The notes: generated by a model not told the origin, from the sequence alone. DNA of 64,000 bases from Luteimonas sp. S4-F44 (GCF_022637415.1 NZ_CP093340.1:3316001-3380000), one strand, 5' to 3'. Shown: positions 10,174-18,951, numbered from the stretch's first letter. A program made the numbers and translations.

Positions 10174-11111
10174 AGAAGGCCGCTGTCGAACTAGCCCGGC
10201 TATTTCCTGGAGCTGTGCGGTGCGATGTACCACTGAGCTCTATAAGTCGCTGGCGGATCGGCGGGAACGCCGACATTCTCGTGTCTCCTCGTAGCATCGA
10301 TGAGCTCTCCCATCTCCGTGGCTGGCTTTACAGCTGCGGATTGCCTTCGGTCGTCATTGGCGCCACAAGCAATCTGCTGTTCGCGGACGAGGGGCTGCGC
10401 GCCGTTGTGATCCAGATCGGTTGCGGCCTTTCTTCGGTGACTATAAGGGGCAGCCGAGTCAATGCGGAGGCCGGAACATGGGTACCGGGCCTCGCCCGAC
10501 GCGCAATGATGGCGGGGCTTACCGGGATCGAACATACGTGTGGTATTCCCGGCACACTTGGAGGACTGGTTTGCATGAATGGGGGGAGTCAGCGCAAGGG
10601 TATTGGTTCCCACGTAGTCTCCGTGGTTTCGGTAGATGTCCGCGGCGAGCGAGTGGAGCGCAACCAGCAAGCATGTGGCTTCGCGTATCGTACGTCGGCG
10701 TTCCAGTCGAGCGATGAGATCATTTCCAGCGTGGAACTGGAGCTCGAAGCTGGGGCGGACCACAGAGTTCAGCGGCGGGAGATGCTCGATATCATGCGAA
10801 GCCGCCGCTCGAAGTTTCCGCAGAAGCTGCCCAATTGCGGCTCGGTCTTCGTAAGCAACCCCGCCATGTATGCGCAGTACGGACCTCCAGGCAAGGTGAT
10901 CGAAGCACAAGGGCTGAAGGGACACACGGTCGGCGATGCATTTGTGTCGCATGAGCACGCGAACTTCATCATCAATGGCGGACAAGCGAGGGCCGCCGAC
11001 GTACTCGCGCTGATTGCACTTGTCAAAGACCAAGTTGCTCGAGCAACGGGCTATTCGATGGCGGTGGAAGCGCGTTATGTCACGCCCGTAGGCACCATCA
11101 AGGAGATCTGA
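10164..11111 (+). CDS. MurB-family enolpyruvyl-sugar reductase paralogue
   Basis: This FAD enzyme reduces the enolpyruvyl ether made by MurA to a D-lactyl ether with NADPH. The 315 residues show the FAD-binding loop 'IGATSNLLFADEG' (65-77), 'GIPGTLGG' (127-134), 'YRTSAF' and the catalytic 'NCGSVFVSNP' with Ser227. The C-terminal glutamate is in 'AVEARYV'. Length and motifs fit the shorter type II MurB rather than the longer type I enzyme usual in gammaproteobacteria, which supports acquisition. It overlaps the MurA-like gene by ten bases. Together the pair would give a UDP-muramic-acid-like donor. Confidence 0.88.
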   Translation: MGLKKAAVELARLFPGAVRCDVPLSSISRWRIGGNADILVSPRSIDELSHLRGWLYSCGLPSVVIGATSNLLFADEGLRAVVIQIGCGLSSVTIRGSRVNAEAGTWVPGLARRAMMAGLTGIEHTCGIPGTLGGLVCMNGGSQRKGIGSHVVSVVSVDVRGERVERNQQACGFAYRTSAFQSSDEIISSVELELEAGADHRVQRREMLDIMRSRRSKFPQKLPNCGSVFVSNPAMYAQYGPPGKVIEAQGLKGHTVGDAFVSHEHANFIINGGQARAADVLALIALVKDQVARATGYSMAVEARYVTPVGTIKEI

Positions 11112-12115
11112 TGGAAGGCCTTCCCCTCGTCTCGATCGTCTGCGCCTGGTACAACAGGGCTGACTTCCTGCACGACACGCTGCAAAGTCTGCTGACGCAG
11201 AGCTTTGATTCCTTCGAGATCGTTCTTGTCAACGATGGAAGCAAGGATCCTCGCGTCCGAGAGATCCTTGACACCTTCGACGATCCAAGGTTAATCGTCA
11301 TTCACCAGACCAACGCAGGCTTCGTAGCGGCAATTCGTCATGCCATCGACGCTTCGCGCGGGCGCTATATCGCCGTACAAGGCGCTGGTGATGTTTCTGA
11401 GCCTGAACGTATTTCCAAGCAGGTTCAAGCGATGGAAGCGGATACACGCCTGGGTGTTGTTGGGTGCCTCAGGCGGCATGAGGCGTACAATGTGGCCGGC
11501 GTCTCAACTGCTCTTGGAACCCATGGCAAGGCGGGGCCTGCGTCGATCGATGACTTCCTGAAGGGCGGCAACCCATTCAGCCACGGCGAGGTCATGATCC
11601 GTCGCGAGGCGTATGAACAGGTTGGCGGCTACCGCCCATTTTTCATGTTCGCCCAGGATCGCGATCTTTGGATCCGCATAGCAGCCGCGGGCTGGAAAAT
11701 GAGCAATCTTCCCGATGTTCTGTATGTAAGGCGGAATTTTGCGGGTGATGGGGTGTCGACCAATCGTTCCAAGCTCTATCTTCAGCAGGCCTTCTCCTCT
11801 TTCGCACGGCAATGCCACGATGACCGCCTTCGGGACGGCGCTGATGCGGTTGATATTTACGGTGCATCTGCGGGACTACTGCGCCGCCCACACCCGGCAC
11901 TCGCCGAGGCGTCCGCAAAAATTGCGCTCCAGTCTCTTTACCTAGGAGATATGGACGAAGCGCGCCTGTACGCTCGGCGGGCCTTGGAAGAGCGGTGCAA
12001 CGTGCGGACATTCGCCACCAGGTTGGCTGTCGAATCTGCAGCACATTTTCCACTCCTCCGCCGTTTTTATCTCAAGCTCCTCGGCCATCGCGCTGGCTGG
12101 GAAACGTTGAGCTGA
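11111..12115 (+). CDS. Family 2 glycosyltransferase
   Basis: The GT-A fold N-terminus is 'PLVSIVCAWYNRADFLHDTL' (residues 5-24), with 'VLVNDGSKD' and 'TNAGFVAAIRHAIDASRGRYIAVQGAGDVSEPER'-type nucleotide-sugar and acceptor regions at about residues 60-100. 'FAQDRDLWIRIAAAGW' (about 180) matches the ED/QD(R)DL catalytic region of inverting GT2 enzymes. The last hundred residues are a helical extension. It should add one sugar of the repeat unit on the cytoplasmic face. The start overlaps the MurB-like stop by one base (TGATG). Confidence 0.85.
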   Translation: MEGLPLVSIVCAWYNRADFLHDTLQSLLTQSFDSFEIVLVNDGSKDPRVREILDTFDDPRLIVIHQTNAGFVAAIRHAIDASRGRYIAVQGAGDVSEPERISKQVQAMEADTRLGVVGCLRRHEAYNVAGVSTALGTHGKAGPASIDDFLKGGNPFSHGEVMIRREAYEQVGGYRPFFMFAQDRDLWIRIAAAGWKMSNLPDVLYVRRNFAGDGVSTNRSKLYLQQAFSSFARQCHDDRLRDGADAVDIYGASAGLLRRPHPALAEASAKIALQSLYLGDMDEARLYARRALEERCNVRTFATRLAVESAAHFPLLRRFYLKLLGHRAGWETLS

Positions 12116-12142
12116 AGCAGCTTTCGCCGAGATTTGATCAGC

Positions 12143-12586
12143 ATGAAGATTTTAGCAGTCGCCTCCGCAGGCGGGCATTGGATTCAGTTGCTACGGCTCA
12201 GGCCAGCCTTCGATGGCGCCAAGCTGGTCTATTTGACCACGCAGCAGCCAACCCTAGATGCAGTTGGCGCTAGTCCCTGTCATACGGTTATCGACGCCAA
12301 CTTCAATCGCAAGTTCAAGCTGGGTCTGATGTCCTTTCAGGTACTTCTTGTGCTTCTGCGTGAACGGCCGGACATCGTGATCTCCACGGGCGCGGCTCCT
12401 GGGTTTGTCGCTGTGGTGCTGGGTAAGCTAATGGGCGCCCGCACCATCTGGGTGGATAGCATTGCGAATGCAGAAGAGCTTTCACTTGCCGGACGCAAGG
12501 TCGCTCGGTGGGCTGATCACTGGCTTACGCAATGGCCGGAATTGGCCAGAACCTCGGGGCCGATACATCTAGGAGCGGTGTTGTGA
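12143..12586 (+). CDS. Alg14/PssD-like membrane-anchoring glycosyltransferase subunit
   Basis: The protein begins 'MKILAVASAGGHWIQLLRLR', the typical start of Alg14-type subunits, which recruit an Alg13-like catalytic subunit to the membrane. It has 'PDIVISTGAAPGFVAVVLGK' around residue 80-100 and ends in a hydrophobic C-terminus. I chose ATG 12143 because it gives the family N-terminus; a TTG nine bases upstream is the alternative. The stop overlaps the next gene by four bases (GTGA). In rhizobial PssD/PssE and streptococcal CpsF/CpsG pairs the second or a later sugar of the repeat is added. Confidence 0.85.
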   Translation: MKILAVASAGGHWIQLLRLRPAFDGAKLVYLTTQQPTLDAVGASPCHTVIDANFNRKFKLGLMSFQVLLVLLRERPDIVISTGAAPGFVAVVLGKLMGARTIWVDSIANAEELSLAGRKVARWADHWLTQWPELARTSGPIHLGAVL

Positions 12587-13080
12587 TCTTCCTGACGACG
12601 GGAACCCAGTTACCGTTCGACCGTTTGGTGCGCACGGCCGACGAATGGGCCTTGGAAAGAGGGATCGAGGGTTTCGCACAGATCGGCAACTCATCCCACG
12701 TACCTACTGCCCTCACATACGAGCGATTCATAACCCAGCATGAGTTCGAAGAGCGGATCAAGATGTGCACCTGTATAGTTTCACATGCCGGGATGGGAAC
12801 TATCATTTTGGCACTTACCTACGGAAAACCGGCGATTTTGATGCCTCGCCGGTTTTCTTTGGGCGAACATCGGAACGATCATCAGCTGGCTACTGCCCGC
12901 AAACTGGCCGATCGCCCATTCCTGCGCTTCATCCAAGAGGCCGATGAGCTTGACGCGGCCTATCGCGACCTGACTTCCGGAGTCAATCTTGGAGAGCGCA
13001 TATCCCCCTACGCGGACGAGCGCCTTATCCGAAACTTGCGCGGACTGATATTCGGCCAGACCACGGAGCATGCGACATGA
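12583..13080 (+). CDS. Alg13/PssE-like catalytic glycosyltransferase subunit
   Basis: The 165-residue protein is the C-terminal half of a GT28/MurG-like transferase. It starts 'MIFLTTGTQLPFDRL' and carries 'VSHAGMGTIILALTYGKPAILMP' in pieces around residues 64-87, the UDP-sugar-binding loop. I set the start at GTG 12583, with AGGAG at 12571-12575 and a four-base overlap with the Alg14-like stop; the frame extends upstream but without family similarity. It should act as a heterodimer with the preceding product. The stop overlaps the Wzy start (ATGA). Confidence 0.85.
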   Translation: MIFLTTGTQLPFDRLVRTADEWALERGIEGFAQIGNSSHVPTALTYERFITQHEFEERIKMCTCIVSHAGMGTIILALTYGKPAILMPRRFSLGEHRNDHQLATARKLADRPFLRFIQEADELDAAYRDLTSGVNLGERISPYADERLIRNLRGLIFGQTTEHAT

Positions 13081-14258
13081 ATTATTCCGGATTGAATCCC
13101 GTGCTCACGTCCGCGCCGGCCGGCCACGCCGGCGTGCGGTTGACGCATGTCGCTGGAATGCTGGCGGTATTGATCGCAGCAACACTGCACAACTCACTCG
13201 GAATGTTGGCTGCGATTCTCTTTTCCGCAGCCAACGGCAATCTTCTACGGAGCCGCCTGAACATCGGATGGTTCTCCGGCGCGTTTTATCTGATTGCCGC
13301 TTACGTGCTTGTTCGGCTTCTATTTCCCTCCCTAGTACCGCTGGGCGTACAAGCGCAAGAAGTCCTGAGGTTCGCTGTATTCGCCATATTCGCTTATTCG
13401 CTGCGAAGCATGCGCATCCAGGAACTCGTAACCGTGCTCATGATGTTCCTGGGCTTCTTGCTCGCCCCTCTAGCGATAGACCTGGTCACTGGCGCAGTGC
13501 TGTCGGACAGTTACCGATACCGTTCGATCATGCCCCACGCCAACCACCTCGGCTACGTCTGCGCTACGATTCTTATCACCTTCTCCTATTTGCATTTCGG
13601 CAAGATCTATTCGCCGCGAGGCTTATCCCTGTTCATGGGCGCCGCTCTTGGCATGCTGCTCGCATCCAAGAGCTCCGGCGCTCTGTTCGTCTTCATCTCG
13701 GGCGTACTGACAATTTTCCTGAGCTTGCGTTTCAGCGCGGCGCGCCTTTTCTATGCGGCTATCGCGGTGACGCTGGCAGGAGTACTGATTCAGACTCCAG
13801 TCGGCCAGTACGCACTTGAGAAGATAACGGTTTCCGATCTGGATCTGATTGTCGAGAAAGCACGAAGTCACGAGTTCGGGAACCAAGGCTCATCCTTTGC
13901 TTGGCGCGCCTCCTATTGGATCGCAATGCTCGATGCCCAATTTGCCAGCGGCTGGCCGATCGTGCTTTTCGGGCAAGGCGGGGGAGCCACTGGCGGCGGT
14001 AACTACGTGTTCGATTTCATCTCCAAGGATCCTCATTCTGACTTTGTTCGCGTCTTTATTGAGTACGGTGCTCTGGGCAGCCTGCTGATTCTTCTTGCAC
14101 TTGCGCGGGCCTGCATGAAATCCGGTCCTGTGGTGATCGCATTCGTTCTACTGTTTGGCCCGATGCTAACCGGAAACAGCATTATCTCCCCTCCCGTTAT
14201 TTTCCCTATCCTGATTAACCTTTTCCTCATAAAGAGGCTGTCAGAGTTCCAGAAATGA
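13077..14258 (+). CDS. Wzy-type polysaccharide polymerase/O-antigen ligase family protein
   Basis: This 393-residue membrane protein has about ten hydrophobic segments and one large periplasmic loop (roughly residues 240-325). The loop contains 'SSFAWRASYW', a Gly-rich 'FGQGGGATGGGN' and 'DPHSDFVRVFIEYGALG', the pattern of the Wzy_C/O-antigen-ligase family. In a Wzx/Wzy locus it polymerises repeat units on the periplasmic side. Ligase and polymerase cannot be separated on sequence alone, but no LPS ligase context is visible. The start and stop overlap both neighbours by four bases. Confidence 0.82.
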   Translation: MNYSGLNPVLTSAPAGHAGVRLTHVAGMLAVLIAATLHNSLGMLAAILFSAANGNLLRSRLNIGWFSGAFYLIAAYVLVRLLFPSLVPLGVQAQEVLRFAVFAIFAYSLRSMRIQELVTVLMMFLGFLLAPLAIDLVTGAVLSDSYRYRSIMPHANHLGYVCATILITFSYLHFGKIYSPRGLSLFMGAALGMLLASKSSGALFVFISGVLTIFLSLRFSAARLFYAAIAVTLAGVLIQTPVGQYALEKITVSDLDLIVEKARSHEFGNQGSSFAWRASYWIAMLDAQFASGWPIVLFGQGGGATGGGNYVFDFISKDPHSDFVRVFIEYGALGSLLILLALARACMKSGPVVIAFVLLFGPMLTGNSIISPPVIFPILINLFLIKRLSEFQK

Positions 14259-15118
14259 GCCGAAGAATTTTTCTCAGTACACCGTTGCGCAACGAGTTCG
14301 ATAACATTCCTGATCTTTACAGGGCTGTCTCATCCCAGGATGTAAGCATCTCCATATGGGTCATCGTCGAAAACGGATCAACCGATGGCTCACAGGAACT
14401 CCTCCAAACGCTCCCTAAGCCATCCAATGTGGAGCAATTGATCGTACTCAACGAAGATACCGAGTCCGGCGAGTACGCACTGGGTCAGAAGTACGCGCGG
14501 ATCGTGTCTCGGGGCTTTGATGAGATCAGAGCAAGAGTGGATCTTCAACCAGAAGACCTCATTGGAATACTTGATGCGGACAGTTTTCCATCCGATGGCT
14601 ACTATCGGATACTGACACTCGCTTTCGATCAAAACCCTCGGCTTGGCCTTGCGAGTGGCGTCAGCTGCGATACGGGAACAGAGAAGAAATCCATCCATGC
14701 AGCTGACTGGGTCCGGGGTAGCTGCCGTCTGTGGCGTGGGGCCTGCATGTTGCAATCGGGCTACATCGTCGGACCCTCGGCTGACACCCTTTCCTTGGCT
14801 CGCGCCGAGATCGATGGCTGGCAGGCGGACGTCGTAAAGGACGCGATGTTCAAAGCGCGTGAAGTAGGTACTCGGTCAAAGCAGCGCTACTACGGAAGCT
14901 CGGCATATTTTCGTGGAAACACGTTGACCTACGCATTGGTGCGCTTTGGAAAGTTTCTAGCTTACGGGCGTTTTTCTGACGCCCGTGACTATCTTGCCGG
15001 CTATTGCAGCGCACGCTCTGACGACGCGCCTCGTATCGACGACGAGCAGATCCGTGACTATTTCGAGCAATATCTTCCCCGGAAGATCAAGAAGCGCCTT
15101 GGTTTGACAGGCCGCTGA
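14255..15118 (+). CDS. Family 2-like glycosyltransferase
   Basis: The N-terminus 'MSRRIFLSTPLRNEFDNIPD' and 'IVENGSTDGSQELL' are GT-A nucleotide-binding elements, and the DxD metal site is in 'GILDADSFPSDGYY' near residue 110. A later 'DAMFKAREVG' plus aromatic region precedes a helical tail. It has 287 residues. It is probably the third committed transferase of the repeat unit. The start overlaps the Wzy stop by four bases. Donor specificity is not readable. Confidence 0.78.
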   Translation: MSRRIFLSTPLRNEFDNIPDLYRAVSSQDVSISIWVIVENGSTDGSQELLQTLPKPSNVEQLIVLNEDTESGEYALGQKYARIVSRGFDEIRARVDLQPEDLIGILDADSFPSDGYYRILTLAFDQNPRLGLASGVSCDTGTEKKSIHAADWVRGSCRLWRGACMLQSGYIVGPSADTLSLARAEIDGWQADVVKDAMFKAREVGTRSKQRYYGSSAYFRGNTLTYALVRFGKFLAYGRFSDARDYLAGYCSARSDDAPRIDDEQIRDYFEQYLPRKIKKRLGLTGR

Positions 15119-15140
15119 AAATCTCCTTAAAGGCTCGAAT

Positions 15141-16292
15141 GTGAAGAAGAATTACTTCCCCCTCGTTGATCTCTCGCGGTTTTTTGCCGCAGTTCTCGTT
15201 CTCATCTATCACTTGGGATATTCGACCTGGCAGCCACGCAGCAACGGATATTTTATCCACGACGGGCTCTACACCATCCCACAGATGTCTTGGGCATGGT
15301 TTGGATACATAGGCGTTCAGATATTCTTCGTTATTTCAGGATTTGTAATAACGAATTCCGCGGCAAAATCTTCTATCTCCCAGTTCGTGATCGGACGCAT
15401 CACGCGCCTTTACCCCACACTTTGGATATGTGCAACCATAACGCTCGGAGTTTGCATATATGCAGAGCTCTATTCTGAAAGCCAACTGTTGCGCAGGTAC
15501 TTAGGTTCTCTGCTACTTCTCCCGAAGTCGCCTTGGATGGAAGGGGTATATTGGACGCTTGTACTGGAAGTTATTTTCTACGCACTAGTAGGCCTGATGA
15601 TACTGCGACGGTGCATCGATCGCATCGACCTGCTGGCGTTGGGTCTTGCTGTCTACAGTGGCTCGGCAATCATCGTGTCCTGGCTTTTCCACGGCACTGA
15701 TGTTGAGTGGTTGAACTCAGCTATAGCCCTCGCGCGCGGAAAGCGCCAGTTGCTTGCTTGGCACGGCGTTTTCTTTGCGATGGGAATCTACTTCTACCTT
15801 GCAGCCGTCGGCCGCTTACAACGCAGCGGTATCATCTTCGCGATTTTGACGCTGAGCTTGTGCTGCCTGCAGATCTATGTAGGAACTGCGCTACCCCGCG
15901 CCGAAGCGCTCGCGGAAATCAGTGAAGCAGAGATGACCATGCGGTCAGCGTGGGTGCCGATTGTCGCATTCCTCGGCTTCACCGCAATCATTCCGGTTTC
16001 AATCTACAAGGGCGCGTGGATTATTGAGCGTCTATCGACGAGAACCATCGCATGGCTGCGGGTGTTGGGACTTATGTCATACCCCATCTACCTTCTGCAC
16101 TTTACTTTGGGCCTAGTGCTCATGCGCGAGATGGTCTCTCTCGGAGGCAACCCTCTCGCGGCACTGTTGCTCGCGTGCGCTACTGTGCTGATCCTTTCAT
16201 GGTTCATCGTAAAGTTTGTTGAACCACCGATGCAGAGCTGGACCAAGAACCGCTTGCTCAAGGTGAATGCGCTGCTCAGCTCTCGGGATTGA
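15141..16292 (+). CDS. Membrane acyltransferase 3 family (O-acetylase-like)
   Basis: This 383-residue protein has about ten hydrophobic segments. The N-terminal motif 'FFAAVLVLIYHLGYS' contains the conserved histidine of Acyl_transf_3. 'GVQIFFVISGFVIT' and 'GVYWTLVLEVIFYALVG' are the family's second and third signatures. Such proteins acetylate extracellular polysaccharide sugars at the inner membrane. The start is GTG 15141, with AAAGG about eight bases upstream. With the cytoplasmic hexapeptide enzyme at 8405, the locus encodes two potential acyl decorations. Confidence 0.85.
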   Translation: MKKNYFPLVDLSRFFAAVLVLIYHLGYSTWQPRSNGYFIHDGLYTIPQMSWAWFGYIGVQIFFVISGFVITNSAAKSSISQFVIGRITRLYPTLWICATITLGVCIYAELYSESQLLRRYLGSLLLLPKSPWMEGVYWTLVLEVIFYALVGLMILRRCIDRIDLLALGLAVYSGSAIIVSWLFHGTDVEWLNSAIALARGKRQLLAWHGVFFAMGIYFYLAAVGRLQRSGIIFAILTLSLCCLQIYVGTALPRAEALAEISEAEMTMRSAWVPIVAFLGFTAIIPVSIYKGAWIIERLSTRTIAWLRVLGLMSYPIYLLHFTLGLVLMREMVSLGGNPLAALLLACATVLILSWFIVKFVEPPMQSWTKNRLLKVNALLSSRD

Positions 16293-16433
16293 AGATCAAT
16301 CCTGACCACTGGCCTCGAATCGCAGTAGATGCGATAGTACTGATAGACGCACGAGTCTTTTTGTACACATCGCGATTTCACTATCCAAGAATCGACCGCC
16401 CATTTTCCTTGCCTTATTTGATTCCACTAAAAA

Positions 16434-17453
16434 ATGAGAAGGCATCATTGGTCATTGACTTCATTGGCAGCAATTGCGCCGCAGGCACGCGCCCTGTTTT
16501 TTCTGGTAGCGCTTTTTTTATCCGGCGGCGCTACACAAGCGGCTGAGTGCTCCAGCTACATTCCACCGCCGGTTTCAGAACTCAAGACTGTCAGCTTTTA
16601 TGGCGATGCCCGGTCATCCATAGTCAGCAAGGCAAGGATGTCCCAGTACTCTTCTGACATCGCCCGTCTTAATGATTTCTCCTTCCACGTGAGCAAAAGC
16701 GCAAACGACTTCATGGAGGGCGATGAATGCGCTGGCCTGAACGCCCTGGCGCTTCTTCGCGAATGGTCAAAATCCAACGCACTGAACAAGCTCGACGGCT
16801 TTCAAGCAAATGTTGCAGCAATGTTCATGGGCATTCCGGCTGTGGTGGCCTACGCCAAAGTTTCCACGCTTTGCCACGAAAGCGACTGCGTGGTTATCCA
16901 GCAATGGCTACTGCGCCTGGCCAGAAGGTCGAGCATCTATTTCTCATCGCCAAACCGGCCACGCAACAACCTTTACTACTGGTCTTCCACTTTCTCCATT
17001 CTCGCGGGGAAGTACGCGCATGATCCCCGACTCTTCGAGTACGGAAAAGACGGTGTCATCCGTGGCTTTTCTTCGCTCGGGCGGTCCGGATTTTCGTTAG
17101 AGAATGAGCGCGGACAGCGCGCCCAAACATACAACAGGTTTGCGTTTACCGCTCTGTCGTGGGGCGCTGCCGCAGTGTCTAAAGAGTTCATGGTCGACCT
17201 CTATCGTCAGAACCCTGAAGTGAAGGCATTCTTGGATGGCCATCGATCTCAGTCTGAAATCTCCATTGATGTTCTTCACCCCTCGAAATCTCGCCAAGTA
17301 GAAGCATCCTCAACCTGGCGTCTTCCGTGGGATATTCTTCTTCTCTCCGAGCAGAGCTGCGCTACTATGAGCTCGAAAGAGCGCTACAGAATTCTGGGGC
17401 TCGACACTCCGAAGCTTCTGACGGTGCTTTGGGAACTGGAACCATGCACCTGA
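16434..17453 (+). CDS. Secreted PL5/alginate-lyase-like protein, last gene of the EPS locus
   Basis: The 339-residue protein has an N-terminal signal ('LFFLVALFLSGGATQA') and an all-helical mature part. Two regions match the alginate lyase (AlgL, PL5) active site. 'RNNLYYW' at 177-183 corresponds to the family NNH(x)YW motif. 'NERGQRAQTYNRFA' at 224-237 corresponds to the Arg/Tyr segment (Arg226, Tyr233). The usual catalytic His after the two Asn is Leu180 here, so the substrate or mechanism probably differs, or activity is lost. A lyase in an EPS locus usually trims misplaced or finished periplasmic polymer. A 141-bp gap separates it from the acyltransferase. Confidence 0.68.
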   Translation: MRRHHWSLTSLAAIAPQARALFFLVALFLSGGATQAAECSSYIPPPVSELKTVSFYGDARSSIVSKARMSQYSSDIARLNDFSFHVSKSANDFMEGDECAGLNALALLREWSKSNALNKLDGFQANVAAMFMGIPAVVAYAKVSTLCHESDCVVIQQWLLRLARRSSIYFSSPNRPRNNLYYWSSTFSILAGKYAHDPRLFEYGKDGVIRGFSSLGRSGFSLENERGQRAQTYNRFAFTALSWGAAAVSKEFMVDLYRQNPEVKAFLDGHRSQSEISIDVLHPSKSRQVEASSTWRLPWDILLLSEQSCATMSSKERYRILGLDTPKLLTVLWELEPCT

Positions 17454-17549
17454 CTAGGTTTCGGGGCATCTAGAGTGCGTTATTGGTTTTGATTCCGTTT
17501 CTTTGATGCCAGCGCAGTCCGCCATTTTCGGCAGAAGAGTTGGATACGC

Positions 17550-18176
17550 TCAATCCCACCAACGCCAGCGCGACTGCGGCTTCTCCGCGCCCGACATCGC
17601 GACGCCGGCCTTCGCGAACCAGCGTTCGGTGTCAGGCCTGGTAATGTCGCGCGCAGCGCCCAGCGCGACGAGGCCGGCCAGCCCGGCAGCGAGCATGATG
17701 CCGCGCACGTCGAGCGACAGGCTGCGCAACAGACGCAGCGTGCCGAGGCAGGCGGCCAGACCCAGCGCCACGCCGGCGATCACCTCGCTCGGCGGATGCG
17801 CGCCGGTCGGGACGCGCGACCAGGCCACGAGCGCCGCAAGCCCCGCCCCGGCAAGCGTGGTCACCGCGCGCAGGGCGCGGTGGCGCGGGGGCACGAGCAG
17901 TGCGAACAGCGCCGGCCAGGCGAGCCACGCGAGCGCCGCATGACCGCTGAAGCAGGTCAGGTCCCAGTAACGGATGCCGGTGCCCCAGCCATAGAACGCG
18001 ACCTTGCTGGCGGCGACGAGCGCGAGACTGCCAGCGACGAGGGCGGCCCAGTGCAGCAAGCCGCCGGTCGACAGCCGCGCGGCCCCGGGCCGGAGCCTCA
18101 GCCACAGGGCGACGGCGACCAGCAGTGGCACGACGAGCACGGCGTCGCCGAGCGGGGTCAGGGCGTTCCAGGCCAT
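17550..18176 (-). CDS. PAP2-superfamily membrane phosphatase
   Basis: The 208-residue protein has five or six hydrophobic segments and phosphatase-like motifs: 'CFSGHAAL' (PSGH-type motif) and 'SRVPTGAHPPSEV' (the SR-x5-H-x3-D motif, with Glu in place of Asp). It may act on undecaprenyl diphosphate or another lipid phosphate at the periplasmic face. I start at ATG 18176; the frame is open further upstream but reads as arginine- and proline-rich noise. It converges with the EPS locus across a 96-bp gap. Confidence 0.75.
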   Translation of the reverse strand: MAWNALTPLGDAVLVVPLLVAVALWLRLRPGAARLSTGGLLHWAALVAGSLALVAASKVAFYGWGTGIRYWDLTCFSGHAALAWLAWPALFALLVPPRHRALRAVTTLAGAGLAALVAWSRVPTGAHPPSEVIAGVALGLAACLGTLRLLRSLSLDVRGIMLAAGLAGLVALGAARDITRPDTERWFAKAGVAMSGAEKPQSRWRWWD

Positions 18177-18403
18177 GGAAATCCATATGGGGGAACCGGG
18201 CGCCGACGGCAGTCGGGACGGATCGATTGTAGGCGCGCGAGATGGCGGGGGCCTGAAGCGTGAGCGGCGGCCGCTGCCCGGTGTCATGTGGACGCGGCCG
18301 CCTGCCGCATCGTCAGGCGAGACGGTGAGGTGCATCGCAGACGCCGCTTTGGGCTACAATCATCGGCCGCCCTCCTCCGCTTCGCGGTGGTCGGCCGGAC
18401 AAC

Positions 18404-18480
18404 GCGCCTGTAGCTCAGCCGGATAGAGTAGTGGCTTCCGAAGCCATTGGTCGGGGGTTCGAATCCCTCCAGGCGCGCCA
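18404..18480 (+). tRNA. tRNA-Arg (anticodon CCG)
   Basis: This is a full 77-base cloverleaf. The acceptor stem GCGCCTG (18404-18410) pairs with CAGGCGC (18470-18476), followed by discriminator G and encoded CCA. The D-arm contains TAGCTCAGCC-GGATAGAG. The anticodon loop TTCCGAA lies between GTGGC and GCCAT. The T-arm is GGGGG-TTCGAAT-CCCTC. The anticodon CCG reads CGG. Confidence 0.97.
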
Positions 18481-18588
18481 TCTTCGGTCCGATGGATTCG
18501 AGCGCTGATACGCGCAGAAGCCATGTCCACGACGCTGCCCCCCCCATCGCGCGCCGGCAGAACGGCTGGGCATGGGCCACCGCGCAGG

Positions 18589-18732
18589 TTACCCCTTGTT
18601 TCGCTTCCTGTCCGGTGCCTGCGACAGCGCGGATCCCGCCGCTGTCTTCGCGTCCTTGCTGCTGCCTTTGTTCTTCAGCGTGTTGGAGGCCCCAGTCGCA
18701 GCCTTGGGGCTGGTCTTCTCGTTCTTCGCCAT
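18589..18732 (-). CDS. Small lysine-rich conserved hypothetical protein (47 aa)
   Basis: The 47-residue frame begins 'MAKNEKTSPKAATGASNTLK' and continues through 'SSKDAKTAAGSALSQAP' to a basic tail and TAA. The pattern (MAxNEKTS...K-A-A...KTAAGSALSQ) matches a family of roughly 45-65-residue basic proteins that I recall from many gamma- and betaproteobacteria; no function is known to me. No membrane segment or cysteine is present. The basic, low-complexity composition suggests nucleic acid or ribosome association, but that is inference. It lies just downstream of the tRNA on the other strand. Confidence 0.7.
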   Translation of the reverse strand: MAKNEKTSPKAATGASNTLKNKGSSKDAKTAAGSALSQAPDRKRNKG

Positions 18733-18951
18733 GCCGCTGGATTCCCGGGATGCCGGCGGCTGCCGGCCGATAGAACCCGCAGATCGAGCGGCGCTGCGCC
18801 AGACCTACCACGGTTGACGACACGCGCACCGTTGGCGGCTCTTGGGTTCGCCTCACCGCCCCCGTTAAGCGCCGTCATACCAGGCTCGACTCGCCGCCTG
18901 ACGTGCTCACGAGACAGATGGGCGCGTAGAGTAGGTGCGCGCGCACCACAG

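Noticed and set aside
16289..16546. 85-codon TTG-start frame after the acyltransferase gene
   Set aside because: It overlaps the lyase signal-peptide region in another frame and has no recognisable feature.
18284..18856. Minus-strand frame running across tRNA-Arg
   Set aside because: It contains the typical nonsense peptide produced by translating the tRNA antisense; the tRNA cloverleaf and the 47-aa gene explain the DNA.
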